The notes beneath the pieces were generated by a model, which worked only from the letters and a program-made list of their open reading frames with translations, was not told the DNA's origin and did not search any database. A program made the position numbers and the translations under genes. Shown piece by piece: positions 34,601-44,167 of a stretch of 64,000 nucleotides of DNA (within the stretch, counting starts at the first letter, position 1; each line of letters opens with the position of its first letter). The DNA is taken from the NCBI RefSeq assembly GCF_900109075.1, contig NZ_FNYS01000005.1, positions 124,001-188,000 of the forward strand, written 5' to 3'. This DNA is from Myroides marinus (lineage in GTDB: Bacteria > Bacteroidota > Bacteroidia > Flavobacteriales > Flavobacteriaceae).

Positions 34601-35497
34601 CTACTTATTTTGATCAAATTCATCTTTATTCTCATTTAGCAATAAATCAATGAATACCCTTACTGCTATTTTATGATAACTATCTTTTAGTTGAATGACT
34701 ACAGCTTCTCTCTTCATATCAATATCAATAATCGGTATAGCTTTTAGGTTATCTTCATTGTACACAGTAGCGTGTGCTAGCACAGTTTGATATGCTCCTA
34801 ATTCTACCAAATCTATAATCATTGAAGTCTGATTGGTTTCTATCGCAATATTAGGCACTATATGGTATTTCTCAAATGCCCTATCTAAAAAGTCTCTTGT
34901 ACTAAATCCTTTAACAGGTAGCGCTAATCTATACTGCTCTAACTCCTTTAACTTTATTCCTTTTGGATTTGCTAGTTCAGAATCAGAAGAAACCATTAAA
35001 GCCATATCAGAAGTCAAGACCGACTGATAAATAAAGTTCTCCTCATGTGCTCCATCAAAATAAGTAAGAGCGCAGTCTATCTTCTGCTTTAAGAGATCTT
35101 CCATAAGCTCATTAGTTGTCCCAAAGCTTACCTCAATCTTCACCTCTGGATATGTCTCTGTGAATATCTTTAAGGATGATAGTGCCAATGTCTTTAACCC
35201 CCATGTAAGCCCTATCTTTAAAATACCTGTTTTTAGTCCACCTAAGTCCTCTAATAACAATTTACCATCTTCTGCAGCTCGGATACTGCGCTCTGCATAA
35301 AAAGCAAATAATTCTCCTGCCTCGGTAAGAGCTATCCGCTTCCCTATACGATCAAATAAGGGTTGCCCCAATTCTTCTTCTAACTGTTTTATCTGTTGAG
35401 ACAAAGTACTCTGAGTAATGTATAGGTGCTTAGAAGCCTCAGTAAAGTTGAGCATTTCTTTAGCTTTCAAGAAATATTTAAGTTGTCTTAACTCCAT
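34601..35497 (-). CDS. LysR-family transcriptional regulator
   Basis: 298 residues. N-terminal HTH (RQLKYFLKAKEMLNFTEASKHLYITQSTLSQQIKQLEEELGQPLFDR) and a C-terminal periplasmic-binding-like effector domain (LKIGLTWGLKTLAL...). Divergent from an MFS exporter 92 bp away, the classic arrangement in which the regulator controls the neighbouring transporter and itself. The effector is unknown. A T-N11-A palindrome lies between the two genes. Confidence 0.94.
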   Translation of the reverse strand: MELRQLKYFLKAKEMLNFTEASKHLYITQSTLSQQIKQLEEELGQPLFDRIGKRIALTEAGELFAFYAERSIRAAEDGKLLLEDLGGLKTGILKIGLTWGLKTLALSSLKIFTETYPEVKIEVSFGTTNELMEDLLKQKIDCALTYFDGAHEENFIYQSVLTSDMALMVSSDSELANPKGIKLKELEQYRLALPVKGFSTRDFLDRAFEKYHIVPNIAIETNQTSMIIDLVELGAYQTVLAHATVYNEDNLKAIPIIDIDMKREAVVIQLKDSYHKIAVRVFIDLLLNENKDEFDQNK

Positions 35498-35502
35498 ATA
35501 TT

Positions 35503-35519
35503 AATCGGTTTTATCGATT
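35503..35519. promoter_or_regulatory. Candidate LysR-binding site
   Basis: AATCG-N7-CGATT includes a T-N11-A core (T35505 to A35517), the general LysR box form, and lies between the divergent LysR and MFS start codons. Confidence 0.5.
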
Positions 35520-35588
35520 GATGTGATAGAAAAATACCGTTTTACTAATATAACACTTACCCTTAACTTTACAAAAAATAAAGGACAA

Positions 35589-36815
35589 ATGAGTACAACA
35601 ACCTATACAGAAAATATAGAAATAGCTAGAGCTATAAAAGGTACTACTACATATAAGAGAATTAAATGGTGTATTTTTTTAGTAGGAGTTTCTGTATTTG
35701 CTCAACTATATAACTTCCAACCTATACTCTCGGAAATCACTACACACTTTAGAGTTACACCTGCTGAGAGCAGCTACTTAGTATCTGCAGGAACTATGGG
35801 AATGGCATTCGGATTATTGCTTTTTGCATTCATTGCAGATAGTTATCCGCGTAAAGATGTTATGATCTTCTCTTTAGTCACCTCGACTATGTTAACGCTA
35901 TTATCAGCATTCGTATCAGACTTCTCTATCTTAGTCAATATCAGCTTTATTAAAGGAATGTGTATCTCAGGAGTATCCGCAGTAACACTAGCATATCTAG
36001 CAGAAGAAATAGATCCTAAATATATAGGTACAGCGATTAGTTTTTATTTAGCAGGTAATACCTTCGGAGGAATGTTTGGTCGTATAGTAGCAGCACTTGT
36101 CTCAGGATGGCTTGGATGGCAGGCGGCAGTCTTTACTATTGGAATCATCGCTGTGATTATCGCTATTGTCTTCTATATATACTTTCCAGATTCTAAATTC
36201 TTTAGCCCTAAGAAACTAAAGATGAACAATAAGTTAAATCAGATGAAAACGATCTTTAAGAATTATAAGATTATGGCTATGTACTTAGTCGCTATCTGTC
36301 TGATGGGATCTTTTGTGAGTGCTTATAACTTTTTAGGTTTTAAACTAGAAGCTGCACCTTATAATCTCCCACATTACCTTATCGCTATGATATTCTTAAT
36401 GTACGCCTTCGGTATAGGCGGTAATATGGTAGCTGGACGTTTATCAGACAAGTATTCCCCTCGTAAGATTATGCTTATCGCACTAACCTTAATGATAGTG
36501 GGTACTATAGGAATGTACATGCAAAGCCTAATTCTTATCTTAATAGGACTTACCTTCTTTACTATTTCTTTCTTTAGTGGACACACCATCGCTAGCCGAG
36601 TAGTGACTACCCTAGGAAAAGAGGCTAAAAGCTCAGCTACAGCACTATACTGGTTCTTTTACTATATTGGATCAAGTGTTATCGGGAGCTCCACAGGTAT
36701 CTTTGTAAACAAAGGCAATTGGAACGGGTTCTTTTATAGCATTATGACTATGGGAATTATAGCTTTAGTAGCTACTTATATCACTACGAGAAAAAGCACT
36801 AAAAAAACAGATTAG
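35589..36815 (+). CDS. MFS transporter, YnfM-like exporter
   Basis: 408 residues from ATG 35589 (STTTYTENIEIARAIKG); the GTG at 35523 would add 22 residues across the regulatory region and is rejected. About 12 transmembrane segments. Motif A-like ADSYPRKDVMIFS follows TM2, GRLSDKYSPRKIMLI is the repeat in the second half, and YNFQPILSEITTHFRVTP lies in TM1-loop1 as in YnfM/YtbD arabinose-efflux-type permeases. Substrate unknown; control by the divergent LysR is likely. Confidence 0.92.
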   Translation: MSTTTYTENIEIARAIKGTTTYKRIKWCIFLVGVSVFAQLYNFQPILSEITTHFRVTPAESSYLVSAGTMGMAFGLLLFAFIADSYPRKDVMIFSLVTSTMLTLLSAFVSDFSILVNISFIKGMCISGVSAVTLAYLAEEIDPKYIGTAISFYLAGNTFGGMFGRIVAALVSGWLGWQAAVFTIGIIAVIIAIVFYIYFPDSKFFSPKKLKMNNKLNQMKTIFKNYKIMAMYLVAICLMGSFVSAYNFLGFKLEAAPYNLPHYLIAMIFLMYAFGIGGNMVAGRLSDKYSPRKIMLIALTLMIVGTIGMYMQSLILILIGLTFFTISFFSGHTIASRVVTTLGKEAKSSATALYWFFYYIGSSVIGSSTGIFVNKGNWNGFFYSIMTMGIIALVATYITTRKSTKKTD

Positions 36816-36837
36816 TACTAATCTAACCTATAGGCAT

Positions 36838-36879
36838 AAAAAAAAGCAACCTGAAAGGCATCAGGTTGCTTTTTTTTGC
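36838..36879. terminator. Bidirectional terminator
   Basis: Stem AGCAACCTGA/TCAGGTTGCT (36845-36854 with 36861-36870), flanked by A8 and T8, between convergent genes. Confidence 0.93.
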
Positions 36880-36902
36880 TAGTAAGGTGAACAGATTTCA
36901 TA

Positions 36903-37349
36903 TTATTTAGAAAAATTCACCAACTCAATTCTTGAGATTTCTTTACAATTCACAGGACTAACTATCGCATCAGCTCTATTTAGTTCTTCGATTTTGTATC
37001 TCAATACTTCCCCAGTGGCATTGTCGCTTAAGCTAATCACATCTCCATTTAGCACCCATTGACCGTCAGACTTTTTTAAAGAATACTTGTCAATAGATTT
37101 GTAAACACCACCTTTCATAATGTCAATTTGCACAGCTGACTTCTGATAAGCCTCTTTATGACTTCGATTAATATCTGCCTCAAAATCATAATGAGCCACA
37201 ATCCATTTCTTTTCAATGCTTACATTGTTTATAGACATTGGTGGATTGCTGTTTACTAAGTTGTTACTATCATCAGCACTACAGCTAACAAATAATGAAC
37301 TTAAACTTAACACTAAAACTCCTACTAAAACTTGCGCACATCGTTTCAT
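36903..37349 (-). CDS. Small lipoprotein, lipocalin-like
   Basis: 148 residues. Signal with lipobox SSLFVSC (Cys about 23), then an Asp/Ser/Asn linker and a beta-rich domain beginning EKKWIVAHYDFEADINRS and ending EVLRYKIEELNRADAIVSP, the pattern of Bacteroidota lipocalin-like lipoproteins that compare measured with default properties. No ligand or function can be assigned. Monocistronic. Confidence 0.8.
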   Translation of the reverse strand: MKRCAQVLVGVLVLSLSSLFVSCSADDSNNLVNSNPPMSINNVSIEKKWIVAHYDFEADINRSHKEAYQKSAVQIDIMKGGVYKSIDKYSLKKSDGQWVLNGDVISLSDNATGEVLRYKIEELNRADAIVSPVNCKEISRIELVNFSK

Positions 37350-37459
37350 AATACTATAAATTAAAAAAAATTAATGAAAATCTTTTTTAATCCGTACCGA
37401 CTTCTTCTCCCTAAAGAAGCTTAATACATGAACTGCATTGTATTTCCCCATTTCGACAT

Positions 37460-37487
37460 TTATAACATAAAAGGAATTATGTTATAA
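37460..37487. repeat. Perfect 11-base inverted repeat
   Basis: TTATAACATAA/TTATGTTATAA separated by AAGGAA. No T run follows, so an operator or a stable RNA hairpin is possible. Confidence 0.6.
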
Positions 37488-38560
37488 GTAATAAACACAA
37501 TTAAGTTTACATAATAAAACAGACTAAAAAAGAACGTTTTGAATTAGGTAACTCCGACATTGTTACCTTTCTCTTATTTACTGGTACAAATGTATAGTGG
37601 TACTTTTTATGCGATTATGACTCAAATCATATAAATTGTTGATTTTAAGTCATATATTAAAGAGAGTCCTCTAATAATATCTTAATATTTTAAAGGTTAT
37701 TTGTAGAAAATAAAATCACAAATTGTGATTTAAAGAGGCATAATGCATTTAATTAACAATTAGATTTAAAGAAAAGAAAAACTTTAATTTTCACTTTCAA
37801 TTAAAACAAATAAATGACCGCAAGAAATTCCTTAAAATCTTGTTGTCATTTTGCCTTATAAAAGTTTCGTTAAACTTTATTTTTAACCTATTGTACGCTT
37901 TAAATAAGCTCAAATTGGCATCTCAAATATGATATAATGATAGTCTATAGCTCCTAATTTCAGTAACAATCTTTCTATGTTTAACCTGAAACAGAGGTCA
38001 CTATAAAGTGACAAATATTTTGAGCAAAAGGATTCCAGAATTCTAAACAATAATCCCCATCGTATTAGAAAACTGGAATCCACAAACACAATAACTCCTC
38101 CGTCATAAATCAAATACATCTGTCTCACCTATAAACAAATTGTATTGCTCACTATCTTCTCAATTACTATATATGTAATCTAATCATTATCGTATAACCA
38201 AAAATCTGTGCTTATCTTCTTAATAAAACCAAAAACCGTTCCATTAAACTAAAAACAATATTTATTAGTATACTTTAAAATACTAAACCATCAAAAAACA
38301 ACTAAAAAACTCAAATAAAACACTAATAAAACACTAATAAACAGGATTTTAAAATGAATTAAAATATTTACTAAAAACAATATCCCGTTTTAGAGTACCT
38401 ATATTTTTCACAATAAGATTTCTCTCTAAATAACCACATACCCTACTCTTCTAAAATATGGTATTAGTTTAAAAAAAAAGCTTAGACTTTTGCCTTTGTC
38501 ACACTTTACTAAATATTTGATTTACTTAATCCTCACTTCACTTCTTAGTACAATGCTAGT

Positions 38561-38637
38561 ATAGTGTAAGTACAGTGCAAGTACCAAAACACCGTAAAAT
38601 GGTACTTAAACCATACTTACATTACACTTAGATTATT
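38561..38637. repeat. Imperfect extended inverted repeat upstream of 38719-39456
   Basis: Inner stem AAGTACC/GGTACTT (38579-38585 with 38601-38607). Outer arms AGTGTAAGTA and TACTTACATTACACTT are largely complementary. Lies about 80-150 bp before an orphan gene and could be its operator. Confidence 0.5.
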
Positions 38638-38718
38638 CTTTGAATACTATTAAAATATATCTAACGCATTAATTAACTTCACTTTATAAAACCATCAATA
38701 AATTTAATACATTACATC

Positions 38719-39456
38719 ATGGCGATAATAGATAACAAAGGAAATATAAGAGGAAAGGTGGGACCAACCATTACAAGAATCGTAAGAGAAAAGAATATAA
38801 TGCAGACAACGCCTAGACAACATAAAAAACATGAGAATACCTTAAAACAAGCTAAGACATTCGGAGGTATATCTAAAAGTGCAAAAAAAGTTAGAGATGT
38901 AATACAACCATTCTTAGGACAGAGACATGATCCTTATATGTACAATAGATTTAACTCAATAATAGCTAATGCATTAAAGAAAAACACTACCCTTAGTGAT
39001 GAAGACAAAACACTAAATAAAGCAGATATGTTTGAGCTATCAGGTTTTGACTTTAATATAGATAGCCTTTTCAGAGATTCTTTACTAGCTCCTATACAGT
39101 GTGAAATGATAGATGATATTCACCTAGAGATAACAGTACCATCCTTCTCTACTATGTCAGATGTACTCTATCCTCCTACTGTTAACAGTAGTAAACTAAG
39201 GCTTATGATATATGAATATCAAGAACTGACAGATAAACCCATTTCACACGTAGTATATACTTTAGATCTTGACAAGAATCAAGAGCAAACAAAACAACAA
39301 CAATGGGTACAAGAAATAAATAATCCTGATAGATTAGTAATGGTCGTAACAGAGTTACTCTTCTACTCGGTAGACACTGACAATAGCAAAATATTATATA
39401 ACAGCAAATCATTTAACCCTGCTGCTATAGTCTATGTCAAACCCAAAAAAAACTAA
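38719..39456 (+). CDS. Hypothetical protein, DUF6266-like N-terminus
   Basis: 245 residues, basic N-terminus, no signal or membrane segment. The start (IDNKGNIRGKVGPTITRIVREKNIMQTTP, split here as GKVGPTITRIVREKNI) resembles the GxxGKxGxxxxRxxxGxxxxxxxP opening of DUF6266 proteins of Bacteroidota, followed by a helical KKHENTLKQAKTFGGISK region and a beta-rich C-terminal half. This is resemblance, not a firm assignment. It stands alone after a 1.4-kb gene-poor stretch with inverted repeats, which hints at later acquisition. Function unknown. Confidence 0.7.
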   Translation: MAIIDNKGNIRGKVGPTITRIVREKNIMQTTPRQHKKHENTLKQAKTFGGISKSAKKVRDVIQPFLGQRHDPYMYNRFNSIIANALKKNTTLSDEDKTLNKADMFELSGFDFNIDSLFRDSLLAPIQCEMIDDIHLEITVPSFSTMSDVLYPPTVNSSKLRLMIYEYQELTDKPISHVVYTLDLDKNQEQTKQQQWVQEINNPDRLVMVVTELLFYSVDTDNSKILYNSKSFNPAAIVYVKPKKN

Positions 39457-39470
39457 TACATATATCCTAT

Positions 39471-39497
39471 AATATCAAGTCTATATAGACTGATATT
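39471..39497. repeat. Near-perfect palindrome
   Basis: AGTCTATATAGACT (39478-39491) is a perfect 14-base palindrome, extended by AATATC on the left and GATATT on the right with one extra base. It sits 15 bp after the stop of the hypothetical gene. Confidence 0.6.
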
Positions 39498-39512
39498 ACT
39501 TCTTCACTTTTC

Positions 39513-39556
39513 ATAAAAAAATCCATAGAAACACTCCTGTTTCTATGGATTTTTGA
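39513..39556. terminator. Bidirectional terminator between the hypothetical gene and bioB
   Basis: Stem ATCCATAGAAAC/GTTTCTATGGAT (39521-39532 with 39539-39550), A7 before and T5 after, between convergent genes. Confidence 0.93.
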
Positions 39557-39581
39557 TTATTTATGAATGTATATAATGTAG

Positions 39582-40556
39582 CTATACTGCCATTTCTTTT
39601 TTAGATCTCATAGGATTAAGTCCTAAGTTTTTCATCAGCATCTGATCTGCAGACAGACTAGGATTAGGGGTCACTAATAGCGTCTCGTTATCACCTGAAA
39701 ACATAGAGTTAGCACCAGCCATGAAGCACATTGCCTGCTCATACTCTGACATTTCGATACGACCAGCACTTAATCTTACCATCGTAGTAGGCATGATAAT
39801 ACGCGCTGTAGCGATCATGCGTATCATATCCCATGTATCTACTTTAGGCATATCTTCCATAGGTGTCCCCTTTACACGTACTAGAGCATTGATAGGTACT
39901 GACTCAGGATGCTTATGCATAGTAGCTAATGTGTGTAACATAGATATTCTATCTGCGTCCTTCTCTCCTAAACCTATAATCCCTCCTGAGCAAACTGTGA
40001 TACCAGCTTTACGTACATTATCTATCGTATTGATACGATTAGAAAAGTTACGCGTAGAGATAACATTATTATAGTGATCCTCAGAGGTATCTAGATTGTG
40101 ATTATACGCATACAGCCCAGCCTCTTGTAGTCTATTCGCTTGATCTTCTGTAAGCATTCCTAGTGTACAGCATACTTCTAAGCCCATATCATTAACTCCT
40201 TTTACCATATCGATAACTTTATCAAAGTCTCTATTATCACGTACTTCTCTCCAGGCTGCTGCCATACAAAAACGAGACGAACCACTATCTTTAGCCTTCT
40301 GAGCTGTCTCTAACACTGTCTCTAAAGGCAATAAACGTTGTACCTTGATATCTGTATGATATCTCGCTGCCTGCCCACAGTATGAGCAGTCTTCTGTACA
40401 TCCTCCTGTCTTTATAGACAATAGTGTACTTACTTGTACTTCATTCGGATTGTGATATTGTCTATGTACTGTAGACGCTTTATAGATTAACTCTAATAAT
40501 GGGGTATCATATATCGCTTGTATTTCTTCTTTTGTCCAGTCGTGTCTAATATTCAT
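39582..40556 (-). CDS. bioB: Biotin synthase
   Basis: 324 residues. Radical-SAM enzyme that inserts sulfur into dethiobiotin. The 4Fe-4S motif is [12 protein letters not shown] (Cys53, Cys57, Cys60). Other blocks: [50 protein letters not shown] and [10 protein letters not shown] (the 2Fe-2S arginine region). No other bio gene is adjacent, so it is a stand-alone unit with its own candidate promoter. Confidence 0.97.
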   Translation of the reverse strand: MNIRHDWTKEEIQAIYDTPLLELIYKASTVHRQYHNPNEVQVSTLLSIKTGGCTEDCSYCGQAARYHTDIKVQRLLPLETVLETAQKAKDSGSSRFCMAAAWREVRDNRDFDKVIDMVKGVNDMGLEVCCTLGMLTEDQANRLQEAGLYAYNHNLDTSEDHYNNVISTRNFSNRINTIDNVRKAGITVCSGGIIGLGEKDADRISMLHTLATMHKHPESVPINALVRVKGTPMEDMPKVDTWDMIRMIATARIIMPTTMVRLSAGRIEMSEYEQAMCFMAGANSMFSGDNETLLVTPNPSLSADQMLMKNLGLNPMRSKKEMAV

Positions 40557-40581
40557 CTTTCTAGTTTATTTTTATTTCGCC

Positions 40582-40589
40582 CAAAACTA
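40582..40589 (-). promoter_or_regulatory. Candidate -7 promoter element of bioB
   Basis: TAGTTTTG on the minus strand, 25 bp before the ATG. Confidence 0.5.
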
Positions 40590-40986
40590 TAAGGAATGCC
40601 TCAGTCTTAGGTAGTCCACTTTCACATTACTACCTCATCCACTTGTATGGCATAACACTATGAGAAACTCACAAAACAAATTACACAACTAATAAAATAC
40701 ATTTAGATTTTATAAAAATAACATACCTATATATCAAAAAAAGTAAAAAACTCTCAACACACTAATAACAAACTAGTTACTTAAAAACAAGTCAAAATTA
40801 CAATTATCAAAATATCAAAAACAAACAGATTAGTACATATTTAATTAAACTAATAATAATTTATAAAAACATATTATTATAATTAATACTTATTTAATAA
40901 TTATACCACAATAACAATATACTTTTACAGTTAGTTATTATAACAATGATTTTTTTATTAACTAAATACGAATTACTAAAACACAA
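40590..40986. other. Divergent intergenic region between bioB and the LTA-synthase-like gene
   Basis: About 400 bp, extremely AT-rich from 40690 on. No open frame, RNA or repeat stands out. It must hold the promoter of the gene at 40987, which I could not identify. Confidence 0.5.
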
Positions 40987-43068
40987 ATGTCAACTAATTC
41001 ATCTTTCTTTGTCCCTTACAAGTATTTGCTAAGTTTCTACTTAGTTTTAAATATTGTACTAAGAATAATCTTAATCAACCACCCAATAACTACATCTTCC
41101 TTTAGTGTATTAGAGCTCTTATCTATATTTGCTTTAGGTATACTTAGAGATGCTGTGATATTTAGCCTTGGTTATATTGTATTCTGGTTATACTTCATAT
41201 TTCTATCAAATAACAAGTATAGCAAGCCTTACGGGTATATCATCTTCGCTATATTATTAGGTCTATGGGGATGGGTGACTTTTGGCAAAACTATTTTTAA
41301 TGAATATGGTGGAGTAATACCTGAGATAGCGATAACATTTCTATCTATCAAAATGGCTTTCTTCGGACTTTGTTTGTTCTTCCCTAATCAAAGACTAAAA
41401 ATCAGAAAGATTAATTACGCCTTTGTCTTATTCTTATTCACTTTAGTATTACTTCAAAACACGATAAGTGAGTTCTTTTTTTGGAATGAGTTTGGAGTTA
41501 GATATAACTTCATCGCTGTGGACTATCTAGTATATACTAATGAGGTTATCGGTAATATTATTGAGTCTTATCCTGTAGTTCCCTTATTTATTGGTATTGG
41601 CATCACTACATTACTAGTAACTTACTTTATTTATAAAAAGACAGTCTATGTGGTAGAGAACATCGTTCCGCTTGGAAATAAAGTTCTACTTAGTGTATGT
41701 TACTTCTTTATATTCGGATTTTCACTAGCATTAGTCAATAAAATAATGACACCGCTTAACACAAACAACATTTTTACAGAAGAACTAGAGAGCAATGGTA
41801 TGTTTAAGTTTTATCAGGCATTTAATAACAGTGTTATTGATTACCTAAAATTCTATAATACCCTACCGCAAGAAGAAGTAGCTACTAACCTAAAAACCTT
41901 CTACCCTAGCTATACAGGTGGAGAATCTCTACTGAGAACTATACAAGGAGATACGGTAACTTCTAAAAAGAATGTAGTGCTGATCAGTATAGAGAGTCTT
42001 AGTGCTGACTTTATGGAATATTATGGCAATGATAAGAAGCTTACTCCATTTTTAGATAGTTTAGCGACTAAGAGTGTATTCTTTGCTAACACTTATGCTA
42101 CTGGAAATAGAACAGTACGTGGATTAGAAGCTATCACTATGTGTATCCCTCCTTCTCCTGGAGAAAGTGTAGTCAAACGCAAGGATAATAAAGACAAATT
42201 TACAACTGGATCTGTATTTGCTAAAAATGGATACGCTGTCAAATATTTATATGGTGGAGATGCGTACTTTGACAATATGCAAGATTTCTTTGGAGGAAAC
42301 AAATATGATATCGTAGACAAATCAGACTTTACTCCTAATGAGATAACATTCCAAAATATATGGGGTGTAGCTGATGGGGATATGGCCAAAAAAGCCATAA
42401 AAGTAATGGATAAAGAGTATCAATCAGGTAAACCATTCTTTAACCATATTATGACAGTGAGTAATCACCGTCCATTTACTTATCCTGATGGTGTTATAGA
42501 TACATCTGACTTAAGTAATGACCGCGATAAAGGTGTGAGATACACTGATTACTCTATCAAAAAGTTCTTTGAACTTGCACAGAAACAACCTTGGTATAAC
42601 AATACTGTTTTTGTTATTCTAGCTGATCACTGTGCTTCTAGTGCAGGAAAGACAGAATTACCGTTAGACAAGTATAGAATCCCTGCTATGATATATGCTC
42701 CCGAAGGATTGACTCCACAAAAGGTAGACAAAATGATCTCTCAGATAGATGTAATGCCTACTTTATTAGGTATTCTAAACTTTAATTATGAGTCTAAATT
42801 CTTTGGAGTTGATGTATTAAAAGAAGATTATGTACCTAGAGCATTTATCGCTACTTATCAAGACTTAGGATATATAAGAGACAATACACTGACTATACTG
42901 AGTCCTAATCAGAAGATAAAACAGTATTCTTTTAAAGATAATAAAATAGATGTGTTAGTAACTCCTTTAGACGAAATAAAGCAACCTAAACAGAAGTATG
43001 TAAATGAGGCGATATCGTTCTATCAGTTTACAGCTACTCAATTACAGAATAAACAATACAATAAATAA
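40987..43068 (+). CDS. LTA synthase-family membrane sulfatase/phosphoglycerol transferase
   Basis: 693 residues. Five N-terminal transmembrane segments (to about residue 245) are followed by an extracytoplasmic alkaline-phosphatase-like domain. Metal-site and nucleophile features: NVVLISIESLSADF (Glu ligand), NRTVRGLEA (nucleophile Thr) and VFVILADHCASSAG (Asp-His ligands). Gram-positive relatives polymerise lipoteichoic acid; in Gram-negative Bacteroidota the members probably add phosphoglycerol or phosphoethanolamine to envelope glycans, which is inference. Single gene with a strong terminator. Confidence 0.93.
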   Translation: MSTNSSFFVPYKYLLSFYLVLNIVLRIILINHPITTSSFSVLELLSIFALGILRDAVIFSLGYIVFWLYFIFLSNNKYSKPYGYIIFAILLGLWGWVTFGKTIFNEYGGVIPEIAITFLSIKMAFFGLCLFFPNQRLKIRKINYAFVLFLFTLVLLQNTISEFFFWNEFGVRYNFIAVDYLVYTNEVIGNIIESYPVVPLFIGIGITTLLVTYFIYKKTVYVVENIVPLGNKVLLSVCYFFIFGFSLALVNKIMTPLNTNNIFTEELESNGMFKFYQAFNNSVIDYLKFYNTLPQEEVATNLKTFYPSYTGGESLLRTIQGDTVTSKKNVVLISIESLSADFMEYYGNDKKLTPFLDSLATKSVFFANTYATGNRTVRGLEAITMCIPPSPGESVVKRKDNKDKFTTGSVFAKNGYAVKYLYGGDAYFDNMQDFFGGNKYDIVDKSDFTPNEITFQNIWGVADGDMAKKAIKVMDKEYQSGKPFFNHIMTVSNHRPFTYPDGVIDTSDLSNDRDKGVRYTDYSIKKFFELAQKQPWYNNTVFVILADHCASSAGKTELPLDKYRIPAMIYAPEGLTPQKVDKMISQIDVMPTLLGILNFNYESKFFGVDVLKEDYVPRAFIATYQDLGYIRDNTLTILSPNQKIKQYSFKDNKIDVLVTPLDEIKQPKQKYVNEAISFYQFTATQLQNKQYNK

Positions 43069-43071
43069 AAA

Positions 43072-43137
43072 CAAAAAACGGAAGAGTACCACTTACCTTA
43101 CTCTTCCGTTTTTGTTTTAAAAAACACTTATCACTTG
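43072..43137 (+). terminator. Strong terminator; first copy of a 66-bp direct repeat
   Basis: Stem AAACGGAAGAGTA/TACTCTTCCGTTT (43076-43088 with 43099-43111) and T run. The whole segment through CACTTATCACTTG recurs at 43287-43351. Confidence 0.92.
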
Positions 43138-43286
43138 AATATATTATCCGAGACTTATAACCACCACACCTACACGAAAGATGGTTATAAATATCTTAGA
43201 ATTTTAATCCTACAATCTACAAATGAATTATTATTAAATCAAATAAACTATTGATCAAACAGTCTTAAAACTTAGTGATTATTAGT

Positions 43287-43351
43287 CAAAAAACGGGACA
43301 GTACCACTTACCTTACTCTCCCATTTCTGATTTAAAAACACTTATCACTTG
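43287..43351 (+). repeat. Degenerate second copy of the 66-bp terminator segment
   Basis: Shares the AGTACCACTTACCTTACTCT core and the CACTTATCACTTG tail with 43072-43137, but the hairpin arms carry uncompensated changes and the T run is interrupted, so it should no longer terminate. Confidence 0.8.
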
Positions 43352-43540
43352 TAAAATATAATTGAAAAAAACTTATCAAATTAAATTAAAGAAAACACCA
43401 GCACAGCATTCTTCTTAATCTTAGTATAAAACTTCTTAATTCATTTAGATTAACAAGTAATAATACTTAATTTTGATACTGCAAAAATCACTATTATTGT
43501 ATAACCCACATAGGACATTTGTCCCTAAGGCTATAAAAAA
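43352..43540. other. Intergenic region before the Crp/Fnr gene
   Basis: AT-rich; contains the palindrome GGACA-TT-TGTCC at 43513-43524, 16 bp before the start codon. Nothing else supported. Confidence 0.5.
43513..43524. promoter_or_regulatory. Palindrome just upstream of a Crp/Fnr-family gene
   Basis: GGACATTTGTCC is a perfect inverted repeat with a two-base centre, close to the start codon of the regulator. It may be its autoregulatory operator. Confidence 0.4.
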
Positions 43541-44113
43541 ATGTTAAGAATAAATATTAATTTTCTATCGTATATAGAATCGCTAGCGCAGACTGATGTG
43601 TTTAATGATAAGATCCTCTTACAGCCCTATAAGCCTAAGGAAATTCTCCTTCATCAAGGAGATCCTGTCACAAAGGTAATAGTTATAAAGGAAGGTATCA
43701 CAAAATGTTTTATCACTGAAGAAAACGGAAAAGAGTATATCCCTGAATTTCTTAGTACTGGAGAGATTATGGGTGAGATTGAGTTTATCGGTAAGAAGAA
43801 CTGTTTATGCTCTGTAGAAGCTATCACTCCAGTGAATGCTTATATCATACCTCTATCTGTATTCGAACATCTATTAAAGACCGATATCACATTTAATAAT
43901 ACGCTATTAGAAGTAGAATCATTAAGAGTGTATCACACAAGTGAGAGAGCTTCGTTTCAACAGCTGTATACTGTAGAACACGCTCTAGAAAAACTATTAG
44001 AACTACAAGAAAAAGAACAAGTACATATATCTAAAGAAGATATGGCTTCTTATCTAGGAATAACAACTAGAACATTAAACAGAGCTCTTAAAAAGGTTCA
44101 AGATGATGAATAA
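43541..44113 (+). CDS. Crp/Fnr-family transcriptional regulator
   Basis: 190 residues. Cyclic-nucleotide-binding-like beta-roll (KPKEILLHQGDPVTKVIVIKEG, FLSTGEIMGEIEFIGKKNCLCSVEA), central helix, and a C-terminal HTH (SKEDMASYLGITTRTLNRALKKV). The cAMP-contacting Arg/Glu pair of Crp is not evident, and there is no Cys cluster for an Fe-S sensor, so the ligand is unknown. Monocistronic, converging on the PH-domain pair. Confidence 0.92.
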   Translation: MLRININFLSYIESLAQTDVFNDKILLQPYKPKEILLHQGDPVTKVIVIKEGITKCFITEENGKEYIPEFLSTGEIMGEIEFIGKKNCLCSVEAITPVNAYIIPLSVFEHLLKTDITFNNTLLEVESLRVYHTSERASFQQLYTVEHALEKLLELQEKEQVHISKEDMASYLGITTRTLNRALKKVQDDE

Positions 44114-44117
44114 GTAT

Positions 44118-44164
44118 ATAAACTAGCAGAGGGAATAGTGTGACTACTCCCTCTGTTAGTTTAT
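44118..44164. terminator. Bidirectional terminator
   Basis: Stem CAGAGGGA/TCCCTCTG (44127-44134 with 44148-44155), extended outward by AACTA/TAGTT and inward by TAGT/ACTA, between convergent genes. Confidence 0.88.
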
Positions 44165-44167
44165 ATA

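Larger units (their letters stand above)
37350..38718. other. Gene-poor AT-rich interval, 1.37 kb
   Basis: No convincing gene. A 72-codon minus-strand frame at 37910-38128 has no family features. Two inverted repeats (37460-37487 and 38561-38637) are listed separately. No tRNA fold, transposase remnant or promoter pair was recognised. Confidence 0.6.

Noticed and set aside
35523-35588. GTG start for the MFS transporter
   Set aside because: It lies in the LysR intergenic region and adds residues not expected in the family; ATG 35589 gives a normal N-terminus.
37910-38128. 72-codon minus-strand open frame in the gene-poor tract
   Set aside because: No recognisable domain, no promoter and unusual composition; more likely chance.
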